From NCBI RefSeq assembly GCF_026540895.1, contig NZ_JALNUR010000029.1:1-38458 (forward strand): a stretch of DNA of 38,458 nucleotides, in the 5' to 3' direction. How positions within the stretch are numbered: position 1 is the stretch's first letter; each line of letters starts with the position of its first letter. Positions 25,110 to 35,636 of this stretch are shown here, piece by piece. A program made the translations under genes and the position numbers. The notes under the pieces are model-generated. The model did no database searches. It was not told the origin of the DNA and saw nothing but the letters and a program-made list of their open reading frames with translations. Source of the DNA: Sphingomonas sp. GM_Shp_1. Lineage in GTDB: Bacteria > Pseudomonadota > Alphaproteobacteria > Sphingomonadales > Sphingomonadaceae.

Positions 25110-25366
25110 TAGGGCCGATCGACATTCACTCTATTCCTCCCCTGGAAGGGGAGGTGGCAGGCCGAAGGCCTGACGGAGGGGTGTCCCCGTTGGAGAGATC
25201 AACCAAACTCACGGCTGGTTACACCCCTCCACCATGCTTCGCATGGTCCCCCTCCCCTTCCAGGGGAGGAGTAAGGATTGTGCGGCCTGAATGTCGATTG
25301 GTCTTGGGCCGGATCGACATTCAGATATGCCCTTCTTTCCCTGGCCCCTCATAGAGCGGAGAGGAA
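25110..25366. mobile_element. MITE-like palindromic element, locus B, plus half copy
   Basis: The left terminal repeat TAGGGCCGATCGACATTCA (25110-25128) and right inverse TGAATGTCGATTGGTCTT (25288-25305) enclose an imperfect palindrome. Its arms, TCCTCCCCTGGAAGGGGAGG-type, lie near 25135-25155 and 25250-25271, with side hairpins CAGGCCGAAGGCCTG and ACCATGCTTCGCATGGT. Directly adjoining, 25305-25366 repeats the left end of locus A (GGATCGACATTCAGATATGCC, then the CCCCTCATAGAG segment). It begins only three bases beyond the bamD stop. Confidence 0.6.
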
Positions 25367-25401
25367 AAGGGGAGCGTCGGCAGATATGGACACCCCCACC
25401 C

Positions 25402-25416
25402 GAACAAATCGGGATC
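25402..25416. promoter_or_regulatory. Possible LexA (SOS) box upstream of recN
   Basis: GAAC-AAATCGG-GATC differs at one base from the alphaproteobacterial LexA consensus GAAC-N7-GAAC (the complement of GTTC-N7-GTTC). It lies 55-69 bases before the recN start. recN is SOS-controlled in many bacteria, so the position makes sense. One mismatch leaves real doubt. Confidence 0.35.
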
Positions 25417-25470
25417 ATTTTCGCGCGTGGGGGATAACATCGCGCGGCGTTTCGCTCTATATCGCCCGCC

Positions 25471-27135
25471 ATGCTGACCGCGCTGTCCATTCGTGATGTC
25501 GTGCTGATCGAGGCGCTCGACCTCGATTTCGGCCAAGGCCTGGGCGTTCTGACCGGGGAGACCGGTGCGGGCAAATCGATCCTGCTCGATGCGCTGGGCC
25601 TGGCGCTGGGCGGACGCGGCGACAGCGGGCTGGTGCGGCACGGCGCGGGCCAGGCGATCGTCACCGCCAGCTTCGAGCCCCCTGCCCCCGACAGCCGCCT
25701 GTCCGCAATACTGGACGAAGCGGGCATCGAGATCGAACCCGGCGAACCCCTGATCGTCCGGCGACAGGTCAAGGCCGATGGCGGCAGCCGGGGCTTCGTC
25801 AACAACCAGCCCGCCTCCGCCGCCTTGCTCCGCGAGATCGCGCCCTTTCTGGTCGAGATCCATGGCCAGCATGACGATCGCGGTCTGCTGAACCCGCGCG
25901 GGCACCGGACGATGCTCGACAGTTTCGGGCGGATCGATACCCAGGCGGTGGCCGCCGCCTGGACGCGCCTTCGCGAGGCGGAGTCGGCGCTGACCAGCGC
26001 GCGCGAGGAGATCGAGACGGCGGCGCGTGACCGCGAATGGCTGGAACATGCGGTGGCCGAGCTGACCAAGCTGGCCCCCGAGCCCGGCGAGGAAGAAGCG
26101 CTGGCCGACCGCCGCCGCACCATGCAACGCTCGGAGAAGATCGCGGGCGAACTCGGCGCGATCGAGGAGCATCTGCAAGGGTCGGACGGCGCGCTGGCGG
26201 GGCTGCGCCAGGCTGCGCGCGTGCTGGAGCGGATCGGCGAGGATCACCCCGCGCTGGCCGATGCGCTGGCGGCGATCGACCGCGCGGTGATCGAGGCGTC
26301 GCTGGCCGAAGAGCGACTGGTCGAGGCGCAGCGCGAACTGGCCTATGACCCCCGCGCGCTGGAAGAGGATGAGGCGCGGCTGTTCGAATTGCGCGGCATG
26401 GCGCGCAAGCACCGGGTGCAGCCCGACGATCTGGCCGAACTGACCGAGCAGCTTCGCGGGCGTCTGGAACGGCTGGACGCGGGCGAGGAAGGCATCGGGC
26501 GGCTGGAGGCGGCGGTCGCGACCGCGCGCGCGGCCTATGACAAGGCCGCCGCGCAGGTGTCGAAGGCGCGCGCCGCCGCCGCCGAACGCCTCGACCAGTC
26601 GGTGAAGAGCGAACTTGCCCCGCTCAAGCTCGACGCCGCGCGGTTCCGCACCACCGTCGCGCCGGTCGAGCCCTCGGGCTGGTCGGCGGCGGGCAAGGAC
26701 CGGGTGGAGTTCGAAATCTCGACCAACCCCGGCGCGCCCTTCGCCCCCCTGATGAAGATCGCCAGCGGCGGCGAATTGTCGCGCTTCATCCTGGCGCTGA
26801 AGGTCGCGCTGGCCGAGGAGGGCGGCGCGACCACCATGATCTTCGACGAGATCGATCGCGGCGTCGGCGGCGCGGTGGCCTCGGCGATCGGCGACCGGCT
26901 GCACCGGCTGGCGGGGCGCACCCAGTTGCTGGTCGTCACCCACAGTCCCCAGGTGGCGGCACGGGGCGCGGCGCATCTGCTGATCGCCAAGAGCCATGAC
27001 GGCACCGTCACCCGCACCGGCGTTCGCGCGCTATGCGAGGCGGAGCGGCGCGAAGAGATCGCCCGGATGCTGTCCGGCGCGACCATTACCGACGAGGCGC
27101 GCGCCCAGGCGGACCGTCTGTTGGAGTCCCGGTGA
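25471..27135 (+). CDS. recN: DNA repair protein RecN
   Basis: This SMC-like ATPase helps recombinational repair of double-strand breaks. Walker A is GETGAGKS (residues 29-36). The ABC signature is ASGGELSRF and Walker B is TTMIFDEIDRGVGG near the C-terminus, followed by VVTHSPQVAARG. The central part is alpha-helical and rich in Ala, Glu and Arg, as expected for the coiled coil. The length, 554 residues, is normal. It sits between bamD and ligA in the conserved order. An imperfect LexA-like site lies upstream. Confidence 0.96.
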   Translation: MLTALSIRDVVLIEALDLDFGQGLGVLTGETGAGKSILLDALGLALGGRGDSGLVRHGAGQAIVTASFEPPAPDSRLSAILDEAGIEIEPGEPLIVRRQVKADGGSRGFVNNQPASAALLREIAPFLVEIHGQHDDRGLLNPRGHRTMLDSFGRIDTQAVAAAWTRLREAESALTSAREEIETAARDREWLEHAVAELTKLAPEPGEEEALADRRRTMQRSEKIAGELGAIEEHLQGSDGALAGLRQAARVLERIGEDHPALADALAAIDRAVIEASLAEERLVEAQRELAYDPRALEEDEARLFELRGMARKHRVQPDDLAELTEQLRGRLERLDAGEEGIGRLEAAVATARAAYDKAAAQVSKARAAAAERLDQSVKSELAPLKLDAARFRTTVAPVEPSGWSAAGKDRVEFEISTNPGAPFAPLMKIASGGELSRFILALKVALAEEGGATTMIFDEIDRGVGGAVASAIGDRLHRLAGRTQLLVVTHSPQVAARGAAHLLIAKSHDGTVTRTGVRALCEAERREEIARMLSGATITDEARAQADRLLESR

Positions 27136-27137
27136 CA

Positions 27138-27151
27138 TTGATAGAAATCAA
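27138..27151. promoter_or_regulatory. Perfect FNR/FixK-type site TTGAT-N4-ATCAA
   Basis: TTGATAGAAATCAA is an exact match to the FNR-family consensus and lies in an AT-rich patch just after the recN stop. A possible -10 element, TGATAC, at 27172-27177 would put the transcription start near 27184, about 40 bases from the box centre. That is the spacing of a class II FNR-activated promoter. The next gene is the small protein at 27217. Confidence 0.6.
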
Positions 27152-27216
27152 TTTTATATCAGATACGGACCTGATACGCTTCCAGGACATTATGTATCCC
27201 ATAGCCTGAACTTCGG

Positions 27217-27447
27217 ATGCGCCGCATGCTTGCAAAATTCACCTCGACCGTGTTGCAAGACAATACAAACGATATGACGCAACTCGTCGCCGGACTTCAG
27301 TCCTGTCTTGCCCTGACGGACAAGCTCGATCTGGCGATGGTCGCCATCCATATCGAACAGGCCCGATCATGGCTCATCGAGCACGGTCTTGACGGCCCGG
27401 TGGGACCGGAGGCGTTTTCCGATCCTCACGCCGACCCCGTGCCCTGA
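27217..27447 (+). CDS. Small protein of unknown function (76 residues)
   Basis: I do not recognise this protein. It is mostly helical, with the segment LVAGLQSCLALTDKLDLAMV followed by AIHIEQARSWLIEHGLDGP. There is no signal peptide or membrane helix, and one cysteine in the central part. Codon use resembles that of neighbouring genes, which supports real coding. The start could instead be ATG 27226 or ATG 27274, since no strong ribosome site is visible. It lies between recN and ligA, which are normally adjacent, and behind a perfect FNR-type site. A role in low-oxygen or redox response is inference from that site only. Confidence 0.6.
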   Translation: MRRMLAKFTSTVLQDNTNDMTQLVAGLQSCLALTDKLDLAMVAIHIEQARSWLIEHGLDGPVGPEAFSDPHADPVP

Positions 27448-27505
27448 GCGATCGGCATGGCTGCGGCCTTTGCGGCTTGATCCAGTTATCCGTGCACCAT
27501 CTTGA

Positions 27506-29677
<2,172 letters not shown>

Positions 29678-29692
29678 TCCTCCGCCGCGAAA

Positions 29693-29725
29693 CGGGTGTC
29701 GCGGGCATGACGCCCGCGTCACCCG
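29693..29725 (+). terminator. Strong hairpin after ligA
   Basis: An inner stem CGCGGGC/GCCCGCG (7 bp, loop ATGAC) and an outer stem CGGGTG/CACCCG (6 bp) are separated by a single T-T mismatch. The hairpin begins 16 bases past the ligA stop. It lacks a long T run, so it may act with Rho or as a 3' end protector. Confidence 0.45.
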
Positions 29726-29846
29726 GTCTCTCGATGTCCCCGCCCTTCCTCGCGGCACCCGCCCCCCGCGACGAGTCCGGCAGCCGACCGACATGGCAGG
29801 ATTAGCGAGTGATTTGAGCGCGCTATACCGTGATTGCCGCCAATAG

Positions 29847-29918
29847 CGTTGCCAAACTGCAACGCCCGCGCACCGAGTGACTCCCCCTCTGTCGCAAGCG
29901 CGAAGATTGTAACATAAT
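29847..29918 (+). promoter_or_regulatory. Candidate operator and promoter of the TonB receptor
   Basis: A perfect dyad, CGTTGC-CAAACT-GCAACG (29847-29864), lies upstream of a CATAAT hexamer (29913-29918, 5 of 6 to the -10 consensus). A poor -35, CTGTCG, sits 18 bases before it. The dyad is centred about 60 bases upstream of the -10. The regulator is unknown. Confidence 0.3.
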
Positions 29919-30008
29919 GGCAATGTTCGGAGCGCAGGGGCACGCCTAACCGAGCCGGAAACCGGCCGGACCGCGCCGCTTCGCGCGCGAAAAGGGGACT
30001 TTAGATCT

Positions 30009-33000
30009 ATGCGTAATTCGCTTTTCCTGGGCGCGGCAGTCGTTGCGCTCGCCATTCCGGCGGCAGCGTCCGCACAGGAAACGACCTCGTCGATTCGCGG
30101 CAACGTCACGGCCAACGGCGCGCCGGTCGCCGGTGCGACGGTCACGATCGTCAACGTTCCGTCGGGCACCACGACCTCCACGGTCTCCAGCGCGGACGGC
30201 TCCTTCTCCTCGACCGGTCTTCGCGTCGGTGGCCCGTTCACCGTCACCGTGTCGGCCCCCGGCTATCAGGAAACCCGCGTCACGGACGTCTTCACCGTGA
30301 CCAGCCTTCCCTATGAGCTGCCCGTCGAGCTGACCGCCGAGGGTCAGGGCGGCGGCGAGATCGTCGTGACCGCCTCGTCGATCGCGGGCGCGGGCTCCAA
30401 GAGCCTGGGTCCGGTCACCGTGCTGACCGCCGCCGATATCGCCAAGGTCGCCAGCGTCAATCGCGACATCCGCGACCTGATGCGTCGCGATCCCTTCGCC
30501 CGCCTCGACTATGCGTCGGGCTCGGGCCGCGCGGTGTCGTTCGCGGGTCAGAATGCGCGTTTCAACCGCTTCTCGGTCGACGGTGTGCCGATCACCGACA
30601 ATTTCGGCCTGAACCCCGACGGCCTGCCGACGCGCCGCAGCCCCGTGCCGCTGGACGCCATCGGCCAGTTCCAGACCAAGGTCGCGCCCTATGACGTGCG
30701 CGAAGGCAATTTCCAGGGCGGCGCGATCAACGCCATCCTGAAGTCGGGCACCAACGAATTCCACGGCACCGGCTTCTATTCCTATTCATCGGACAAGCTG
30801 ACCGGCAAGGAGACCAAGGCGGGACCGGGCGTGCCCACCGGCCGGGTTACCCTGCCCCCGTTCAAGATCGAGAATTTCGGGGCCGAGCTGTCGGGTCCGA
30901 TCATCAAGGACAAGCTGTTCTTCATGGTCGCCGGTGAACGTATTCGTGCGGGTACCCCGATCGTCGAGGGCACTGCGGAGAACAACGCCGGTACGGTCAT
31001 CCCGAACGTCGGCGACGCCGGTGGCCTTCTGACCAACGCGACCGTCAATCAGATCACGTCGATCGCCCAGTCGCGCTACAATTACAATGCGGGCGGCATC
31101 CTCAACAATTCGCAGGATAGCGACGACCGCCTGACCGCGCGCCTCGACGCCAATCTCTCCGACACGCAGCGCGCGTCGTTGACCTATCTGTACACCAAGG
31201 ATTCGATCCGGCTTAACCAGAACGCCTCGGTCACGGCGCCCAGCCTCGGTCTGGAGTCGAACGGCTATATCAGCAGCAACCGCCTGCACACCGGCGTGTT
31301 CCAGTTGAACAGCGACTGGTCGGACGAGTTCTCGACCGAATTCCGCGCCTTCTATAAGGATTACAAGCGCGGTCAGGACCCGGTGCTGGGTCGCGGCTTC
31401 GCCCAGTTCCAGGTTTGCGCAGCTCCGACGTCGGATCGCTCCAACCCCGGCTCCGCAGGCGCCAATGCTTCGACCACGTGCGCGCCGGGCTATGCCTCGA
31501 TCTATCTGGGTCCGGACATTTCGCGTCAGTCGAACGCGCTGACCAGCCGCACCTATGGCGGCTTGATCCAGGGTCGTCTGAACCGCGAAAATCATGATCT
31601 GCGTATCTTCGCCGATTTCCAGGACACCAAGATCGAGAACCTGTTCGTGCAGAGCACGGCGGGTAACTATTATTTCGACTCGATCGCCGACTTCCAGGCG
31701 GGCAACGCCCAGCGCCTGCGCTACGGCAACGCGGTGCCCAGCCTGAACCCGATCGATGCGGCGGCCCGCTTCCGTTATCAGTCCTACGCCTTCGGCATTC
31801 AGGACAATTGGCGGATCACCGACTGGTTCAGCCTCGATTACGGCATCCGCTACGACATGTATGGCGGTCACAGCCGTCCGGCGTTCAACCAGGCGTTCTT
31901 CAACCGCCTCGGCTATGCCAACACCGCCTATATCAGCGGCCGGGGCATCGCCCAGCCGCGTATCGGCTTCGACCTGCGTCCGACCAAGGACCTGTCGATC
32001 CGTGGCGGCGTCGGCATCTTCTCGGGCGGTTCGCCGGACGTCTATGTCTCGAACAGCTTCTCGAACACGGGCTTCCTGTCGAACACGATCGACATCCGCC
32101 AGAACAATGACGGCAGCTATACCGGCACCAACCTGCCTGCGGGCGTCGGCGCAGCGGCGCTGACCGGCGTTTCGGGTACCGCAATCCCCGGCGCGGTGAA
32201 CAACTATCTCAATGCGGGCACGATCTCGTCGACTGCCCCGACCAACGCGCTGGACCCGAAGTTCAAGCTGCCGTCGCAGTGGCGTTCGACCCTGTCGTTC
32301 GACTATGCGCCGGACGCGCTGCCGGGCTTCAACTTCGGTGCGGACTTCTTCTACTCGAAGGTGCGCAACCAGGTGTTCTTCACCGATGCGCGCGTCGTGC
32401 CCACCGCGCTGCGGACCCCGGATGGCCGCGTACGTTACGCATCGCTGACCTCGTTCGGCGACACGAACTCCGACCTGATCCTGACCAACACGACCCGTGG
32501 CCGCAGCTATATCGCGGTCGCCCGTGTGGATAAGACGTTCGACCTGGGCCTGAACCTGGGCGCCAGCTTCACCTATCAGGACATCAAGGACCAGGCTCCG
32601 GCCACCTCGTCGACCGCCAGCTCCAACTATGGCAACGGCGCGTTCCTCGATCCCAACGGTGCGGCGTACGGCATCTCGAACGAGCAGGTGAAGTACAACA
32701 TCAAGTACAACCTGACCTTCGAGCGCGCCTTCTTCGGCGACTATAAGACCACCTTCGCCCTCTTCGGCGAAACCCGTATCGGCCGCCCGTACAGCTGGAC
32801 GATGCAGGACGCCTCGAACCAGCGCAGCCCGGTCTTCGGGACGATCGGTTCGTCCAGCCGTTATCTGCTGTACGTACCCACCGGTCTCGACGATGCCCGC
32901 GTATCGTATGACAGCGCCCAGACGGCACAGACGCTCGACGCGCTGATCAAGTCGACCGGCCTGGACAAGTATCGTGGCCAGATCGCGCCGCGCAACGCGT

Positions 33001-33356
33001 TCAACTCGAAGTGGTTCACGAAGATCGATCTGCACTTGGCGCAGGAAATCCCGACGGGTCTGGGCGCCTCGCGCATCCAGGTCTTCATGGATATCGAGAA
33101 TTTCGCGAACCTGCTGAACAAGAACTGGGGCCAGCTGCGTCAGTACAGCTTCCCCTACACGCAGGCAGCGGTGCGGGTGCAGTGCCTGACCGCCCCGGTC
33201 GCGACCGGCACCGCGGCGGGTTCGGCGGTCGCCACCACCTCGAGCCAGGCTTGCGCCCAGTATCGTTACCTGGCGCCGAACTCGACGCCGACCGACACGA
33301 TCTCGTCGCAGGAATCGCTCTACCAGATCCGCATCGGCGCGCGCTTCAGCTTCTAA
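30009..33356 (+). CDS. TonB-dependent receptor, Oar-like, with N-terminal carboxypeptidase-regulatory domain
   Basis: This large outer-membrane beta-barrel importer has 1115 residues. The signal peptide ends at about residue 22 (AAASA). A carboxypeptidase-regulatory-like beta-sandwich (SIRGNVTANGAPVAGATVTI) fills about residues 28-110, then a plug domain (FNRFSVDGVPITDNFG) and the barrel, ending YQIRIGARFSF with the terminal Phe recognised by the BAM machinery. This Oar-like architecture is common in sphingomonads and often serves complex oligosaccharides or peptides, but the substrate cannot be read here. A strong terminator follows. A LytS/LytTR pair lies directly downstream. Confidence 0.93.
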   Translation: MRNSLFLGAAVVALAIPAAASAQETTSSIRGNVTANGAPVAGATVTIVNVPSGTTTSTVSSADGSFSSTGLRVGGPFTVTVSAPGYQETRVTDVFTVTSLPYELPVELTAEGQGGGEIVVTASSIAGAGSKSLGPVTVLTAADIAKVASVNRDIRDLMRRDPFARLDYASGSGRAVSFAGQNARFNRFSVDGVPITDNFGLNPDGLPTRRSPVPLDAIGQFQTKVAPYDVREGNFQGGAINAILKSGTNEFHGTGFYSYSSDKLTGKETKAGPGVPTGRVTLPPFKIENFGAELSGPIIKDKLFFMVAGERIRAGTPIVEGTAENNAGTVIPNVGDAGGLLTNATVNQITSIAQSRYNYNAGGILNNSQDSDDRLTARLDANLSDTQRASLTYLYTKDSIRLNQNASVTAPSLGLESNGYISSNRLHTGVFQLNSDWSDEFSTEFRAFYKDYKRGQDPVLGRGFAQFQVCAAPTSDRSNPGSAGANASTTCAPGYASIYLGPDISRQSNALTSRTYGGLIQGRLNRENHDLRIFADFQDTKIENLFVQSTAGNYYFDSIADFQAGNAQRLRYGNAVPSLNPIDAAARFRYQSYAFGIQDNWRITDWFSLDYGIRYDMYGGHSRPAFNQAFFNRLGYANTAYISGRGIAQPRIGFDLRPTKDLSIRGGVGIFSGGSPDVYVSNSFSNTGFLSNTIDIRQNNDGSYTGTNLPAGVGAAALTGVSGTAIPGAVNNYLNAGTISSTAPTNALDPKFKLPSQWRSTLSFDYAPDALPGFNFGADFFYSKVRNQVFFTDARVVPTALRTPDGRVRYASLTSFGDTNSDLILTNTTRGRSYIAVARVDKTFDLGLNLGASFTYQDIKDQAPATSSTASSNYGNGAFLDPNGAAYGISNEQVKYNIKYNLTFERAFFGDYKTTFALFGETRIGRPYSWTMQDASNQRSPVFGTIGSSSRYLLYVPTGLDDARVSYDSAQTAQTLDALIKSTGLDKYRGQIAPRNAFNSKWFTKIDLHLAQEIPTGLGASRIQVFMDIENFANLLNKNWGQLRQYSFPYTQAAVRVQCLTAPVATGTAAGSAVATTSSQACAQYRYLAPNSTPTDTISSQESLYQIRIGARFSF

Positions 33357-33384
33357 AGCTGCCGCGTCCGGTCACCGGGCATTC

Positions 33385-33423
33385 GGGGCCGCCCCTCCTT
33401 CGGGAAGGGCGGCCCCTTTTTTT
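33385..33423 (+). terminator. Rho-independent terminator after the TonB receptor
   Basis: A 10-bp stem GGGGCCGCCC/GGGCGGCCCC, extended inward by a CC/GG pairing around a TTCG tetraloop, is followed by seven T residues. This is a textbook intrinsic terminator 29 bases after the receptor stop. It separates the receptor from the kinase gene. Confidence 0.95.
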
Positions 33424-33460
33424 GCCCTTCCGGGCCCAGCCGTGTAGATGTCGCCCGGCC

Positions 33461-34600
33461 ATGGCCACCCATTCGCCCGTCGCGTCGTTCGTCGCTTCAC
33501 CTTCCGCATCCGATCAGCTTTCGGTGCGGCCGTTTTTCGAGAACAAGGCACGCGCCTTCTGGATTCTCCAGGCGGTCGGCTGGTCCGGCTATCTGGTCCA
33601 GCGTTCGGTCGTCGGCATCTCCAACGGCTTTTCGCTGGAGAAGATCATCCCGGTGATCATCGAGGCGATCCTGGGCTATTGCATCACCCTGCTGCTCTCG
33701 ACCCTCTATGGCTATTATCGCCGCCTGCCGCGCATCATGGGCGTGTTCCTGACGCTGGCGACGCTGGCGGCGGCGACGTTCCTCTATGCCGCGCTCAACG
33801 CCTTTTCCTTCTCGTTCATCACCACGACCCAGCCGGGGGTGACGGTCAGCCTGCTGATCGGCAATTTGTTCATCACCTTCAACGTGTTGGCGGGATGGTC
33901 GGCGCTTTATTTCGCGATCAACTATTATCTGATCGTCGAAAGCCAGATTGACGAGATGCGCGCGCTGGAGTTGCAGGCGTCGACCGCGCAGCTGGCGATG
34001 CTGCGCTATCAGTTGAACCCGCATTTCCTGTTCAACACGCTCAATTCCATCTCGACCCTGGTGCTGCTGAAACAGACCGAGCGGGCCAATGCGATGTTAA
34101 GCCGGCTGTCAGCCTTCCTCCGCTACACGCTGGCGAACGAGCCCACGGCGCATGTGACCGTGGCGCAAGAGGTTGAAACGCTGAAACTCTATCTCGAAAT
34201 TGAGAAGATGCGCTTTGAGGATCGCCTGCGCCCGAGTTTCGAGATCGACCCCCGGGCCGAACGCGCACGCCTGCCGTCGCTGCTGCTCCAGCCCCTGGTC
34301 GAGAATGCCATCAAATACGCCGTCACCCCGCAGGAGGAAGGCGCGGAAATCCGTGTCGATGTGCGACTGGTCGGGCAACGGGTGCGGATCGCCGTATCCG
34401 ATACCGGCCCCGGCTTGCACGAAATCCGTCATTCCTCAAGCGTTTCGACCGGCGTTGGACTGTCCAATATCCGCGAAAGGCTGGCCCAGGCTTATGGCCC
34501 GGACCATCGTTTCGAATCCCGCTCCGCGCCGGCTGGAGGGTTCTCGGTCGAGATCGAGATCCCCTTCCAGCTTGAGAATGTGAACAGAGAGGCCGCATGA
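33461..34600 (+). CDS. LytS/YehU-type sensor histidine kinase
   Basis: This membrane histidine kinase has about four transmembrane helices in residues 35-160 (AFWILQAVGWSGYLV, IIEAILGYCITLLLSTLYGY, FLTLATLAAATFLYAALNAF, LLIGNLFITFNVLAGWSALY). The His_kinase domain carries LNPHFLFNTLNS with the likely phosphoacceptor His188. The HATPase has LLLQPLVENAIKYAV and SDTGPGL. The length is 379 residues from ATG 33461; the frame continues upstream into the receptor as a shadow. The stop overlaps the regulator's start (ATGA), so the two form one unit. The signal is unknown. Confidence 0.92.
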   Translation: MATHSPVASFVASPSASDQLSVRPFFENKARAFWILQAVGWSGYLVQRSVVGISNGFSLEKIIPVIIEAILGYCITLLLSTLYGYYRRLPRIMGVFLTLATLAAATFLYAALNAFSFSFITTTQPGVTVSLLIGNLFITFNVLAGWSALYFAINYYLIVESQIDEMRALELQASTAQLAMLRYQLNPHFLFNTLNSISTLVLLKQTERANAMLSRLSAFLRYTLANEPTAHVTVAQEVETLKLYLEIEKMRFEDRLRPSFEIDPRAERARLPSLLLQPLVENAIKYAVTPQEEGAEIRVDVRLVGQRVRIAVSDTGPGLHEIRHSSSVSTGVGLSNIRERLAQAYGPDHRFESRSAPAGGFSVEIEIPFQLENVNREAA

Positions 34601-35394
34601 CCATCCGCACCATCCTCGTCGACGACGAGCCCCTGGCGATCCAGGGACTGGAGATCCGTCTCCAGGCGCACGAAGACGTCGAGATCATCGAGCGCTGCTC
34701 GAACGGGCGCGAGGCGATCCGCGCGATCAAGACGCACAAGCCCGACCTCGTCTTCCTCGACATCCAGATGCCCGGTTTCGACGGTTTCTCGGTGATCCAG
34801 GGCCTGATGGAGGTCGAGCCGCCGCTGTTCGTCTTCGTCACCGCCTATTCCGACCACGCCCTGCGCGCGTTCGAGGCGCAGGCGGTCGATTATCTGATGA
34901 AGCCGGTCGAGGAGGCGCGGCTGGCCGATACGCTCGACCGCGTCCGCCAGCGGCTGAACGAGAAGCGCGGTGCGGGCGAGGTTGAGAAGCTGAAGGAAGT
35001 GCTCGCCGAACACGCCCCCGAGGCGGTCGCCGACCTGAACGAGGGCGGCGAGGTGGCCTCCAGCCGCTTCGAGAAGCTGATCAACATCAAGGATCGCGGA
35101 CAGATTTTCCGGGTCGATGTCGACACGATCGAGATGATCGAGGCGGCGGGCGATTACATGGTCATCAACACCGGCGACAACTCACTGGTCCTGCGCGAGA
35201 CGATGAAGGATCTGGAAAAGCGGCTCGACCCGCGCCGGTTCCAGCGAGTGCACCGGTCGACCATCGTCAACCTGGACCTGGTCAAGCAGGTGAAGCCGCA
35301 CACCAATGGCGAATGCTTCCTGCTGCTCGAGTCGGGCGCGCAGGTGAAGGTTTCGCGCAGCTATCGCGATGTGGTGGCGCGCTTCGTTCATTGA
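34597..35394 (+). CDS. LytTR family response regulator
   Basis: This DNA-binding response regulator is the partner of the kinase just upstream. The receiver domain has acidic DDEPLAIQGL, phosphoacceptor D55 in VFLDIQMPGFDG, the conserved Thr in FVTAYSDHALRAFE and Lys in YLMKPVEE. A charged linker (residues about 120-165) leads to a LytTR domain with DTIEMIEAAGDYMVINTG and FQRVHRSTIVNLDLVKQV. The length is 265 residues. LytTR proteins bind direct repeats; no target is obvious here. The upstream TonB receptor is a natural candidate by proximity only. Confidence 0.94.
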   Translation: MTIRTILVDDEPLAIQGLEIRLQAHEDVEIIERCSNGREAIRAIKTHKPDLVFLDIQMPGFDGFSVIQGLMEVEPPLFVFVTAYSDHALRAFEAQAVDYLMKPVEEARLADTLDRVRQRLNEKRGAGEVEKLKEVLAEHAPEAVADLNEGGEVASSRFEKLINIKDRGQIFRVDVDTIEMIEAAGDYMVINTGDNSLVLRETMKDLEKRLDPRRFQRVHRSTIVNLDLVKQVKPHTNGECFLLLESGAQVKVSRSYRDVVARFVH

Positions 35395-35410
35395 GGCCCC
35401 AGCCCCACCT

Positions 35411-35632
35411 CCGTTCGCACTGAGCGAAGTCGAAGTGCACGTTCCGCCTTTGATTGGCGGTGGGCTTGGCCTTCGACTTCGCTCAGGCTGAACGGAGGGC
35501 AGGACTCCTTCCAAGCCCGTTCACGCTGAGCGCACGTCCCACCGCACATGCGTCGCCCCAGCGCAGGCTGGGGCCTTTCACGATCGATCGGACAGAGCGG
35601 CCAGAGATCCCAGCCTTCGCCGGGATGACGAA
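35411..35632. repeat. Short dispersed repeats between lytTR and queE
   Basis: Inverted copies of CCGTTC(A/G)-CTGAGCGAAGTCGAAG (35411-35435 and 35471-35495) flank 35 bases, and a truncated third copy starts at 35517. A perfect 8-bp hairpin, GCCCCAGC/GCTGGGGC, lies at 35555-35574, and a fragment AGATCCCAGCCTTCGCCGGG at about 35605-35624. Such motifs are abundant in sphingomonad genomes (general knowledge). No gene is seen in this 242-base gap. Confidence 0.7.
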
Positions 35633-35636
35633 GGGC

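Larger units (their letters stand above)
25107..25470. other. Repeat-filled gap between bamD and recN
   Basis: No gene is seen. From about 25110 to 25366 the gap consists of a palindromic element plus a half copy of another. The last 100 bases, up to the recN ATG, hold a near-match to an alphaproteobacterial LexA site (25402-25416) and would carry the recN promoter. Confidence 0.8.
29678..30008. other. Intergenic region between ligA and the TonB receptor
   Basis: This gap of 331 bases has no gene. It holds a strong hairpin after ligA (29693-29725), a perfect 6-bp dyad CGTTGC-N6-GCAACG (29847-29864), and a candidate -10 CATAAT at 29913-29918, which is followed by a leader of about 90 bases before the receptor ATG. 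Confidence 0.7.

Noticed and set aside
30786..33035. Open frame of 749 codons antisense to the TonB receptor
   Set aside because: Low-complexity Arg/Val/Gly composition and no recognisable domain; explained by codon bias of the real gene.
35411..35632. CRISPR-like array
   Set aside because: Copies are inverted, imperfect and unevenly spaced, with no regular spacers or cas genes.
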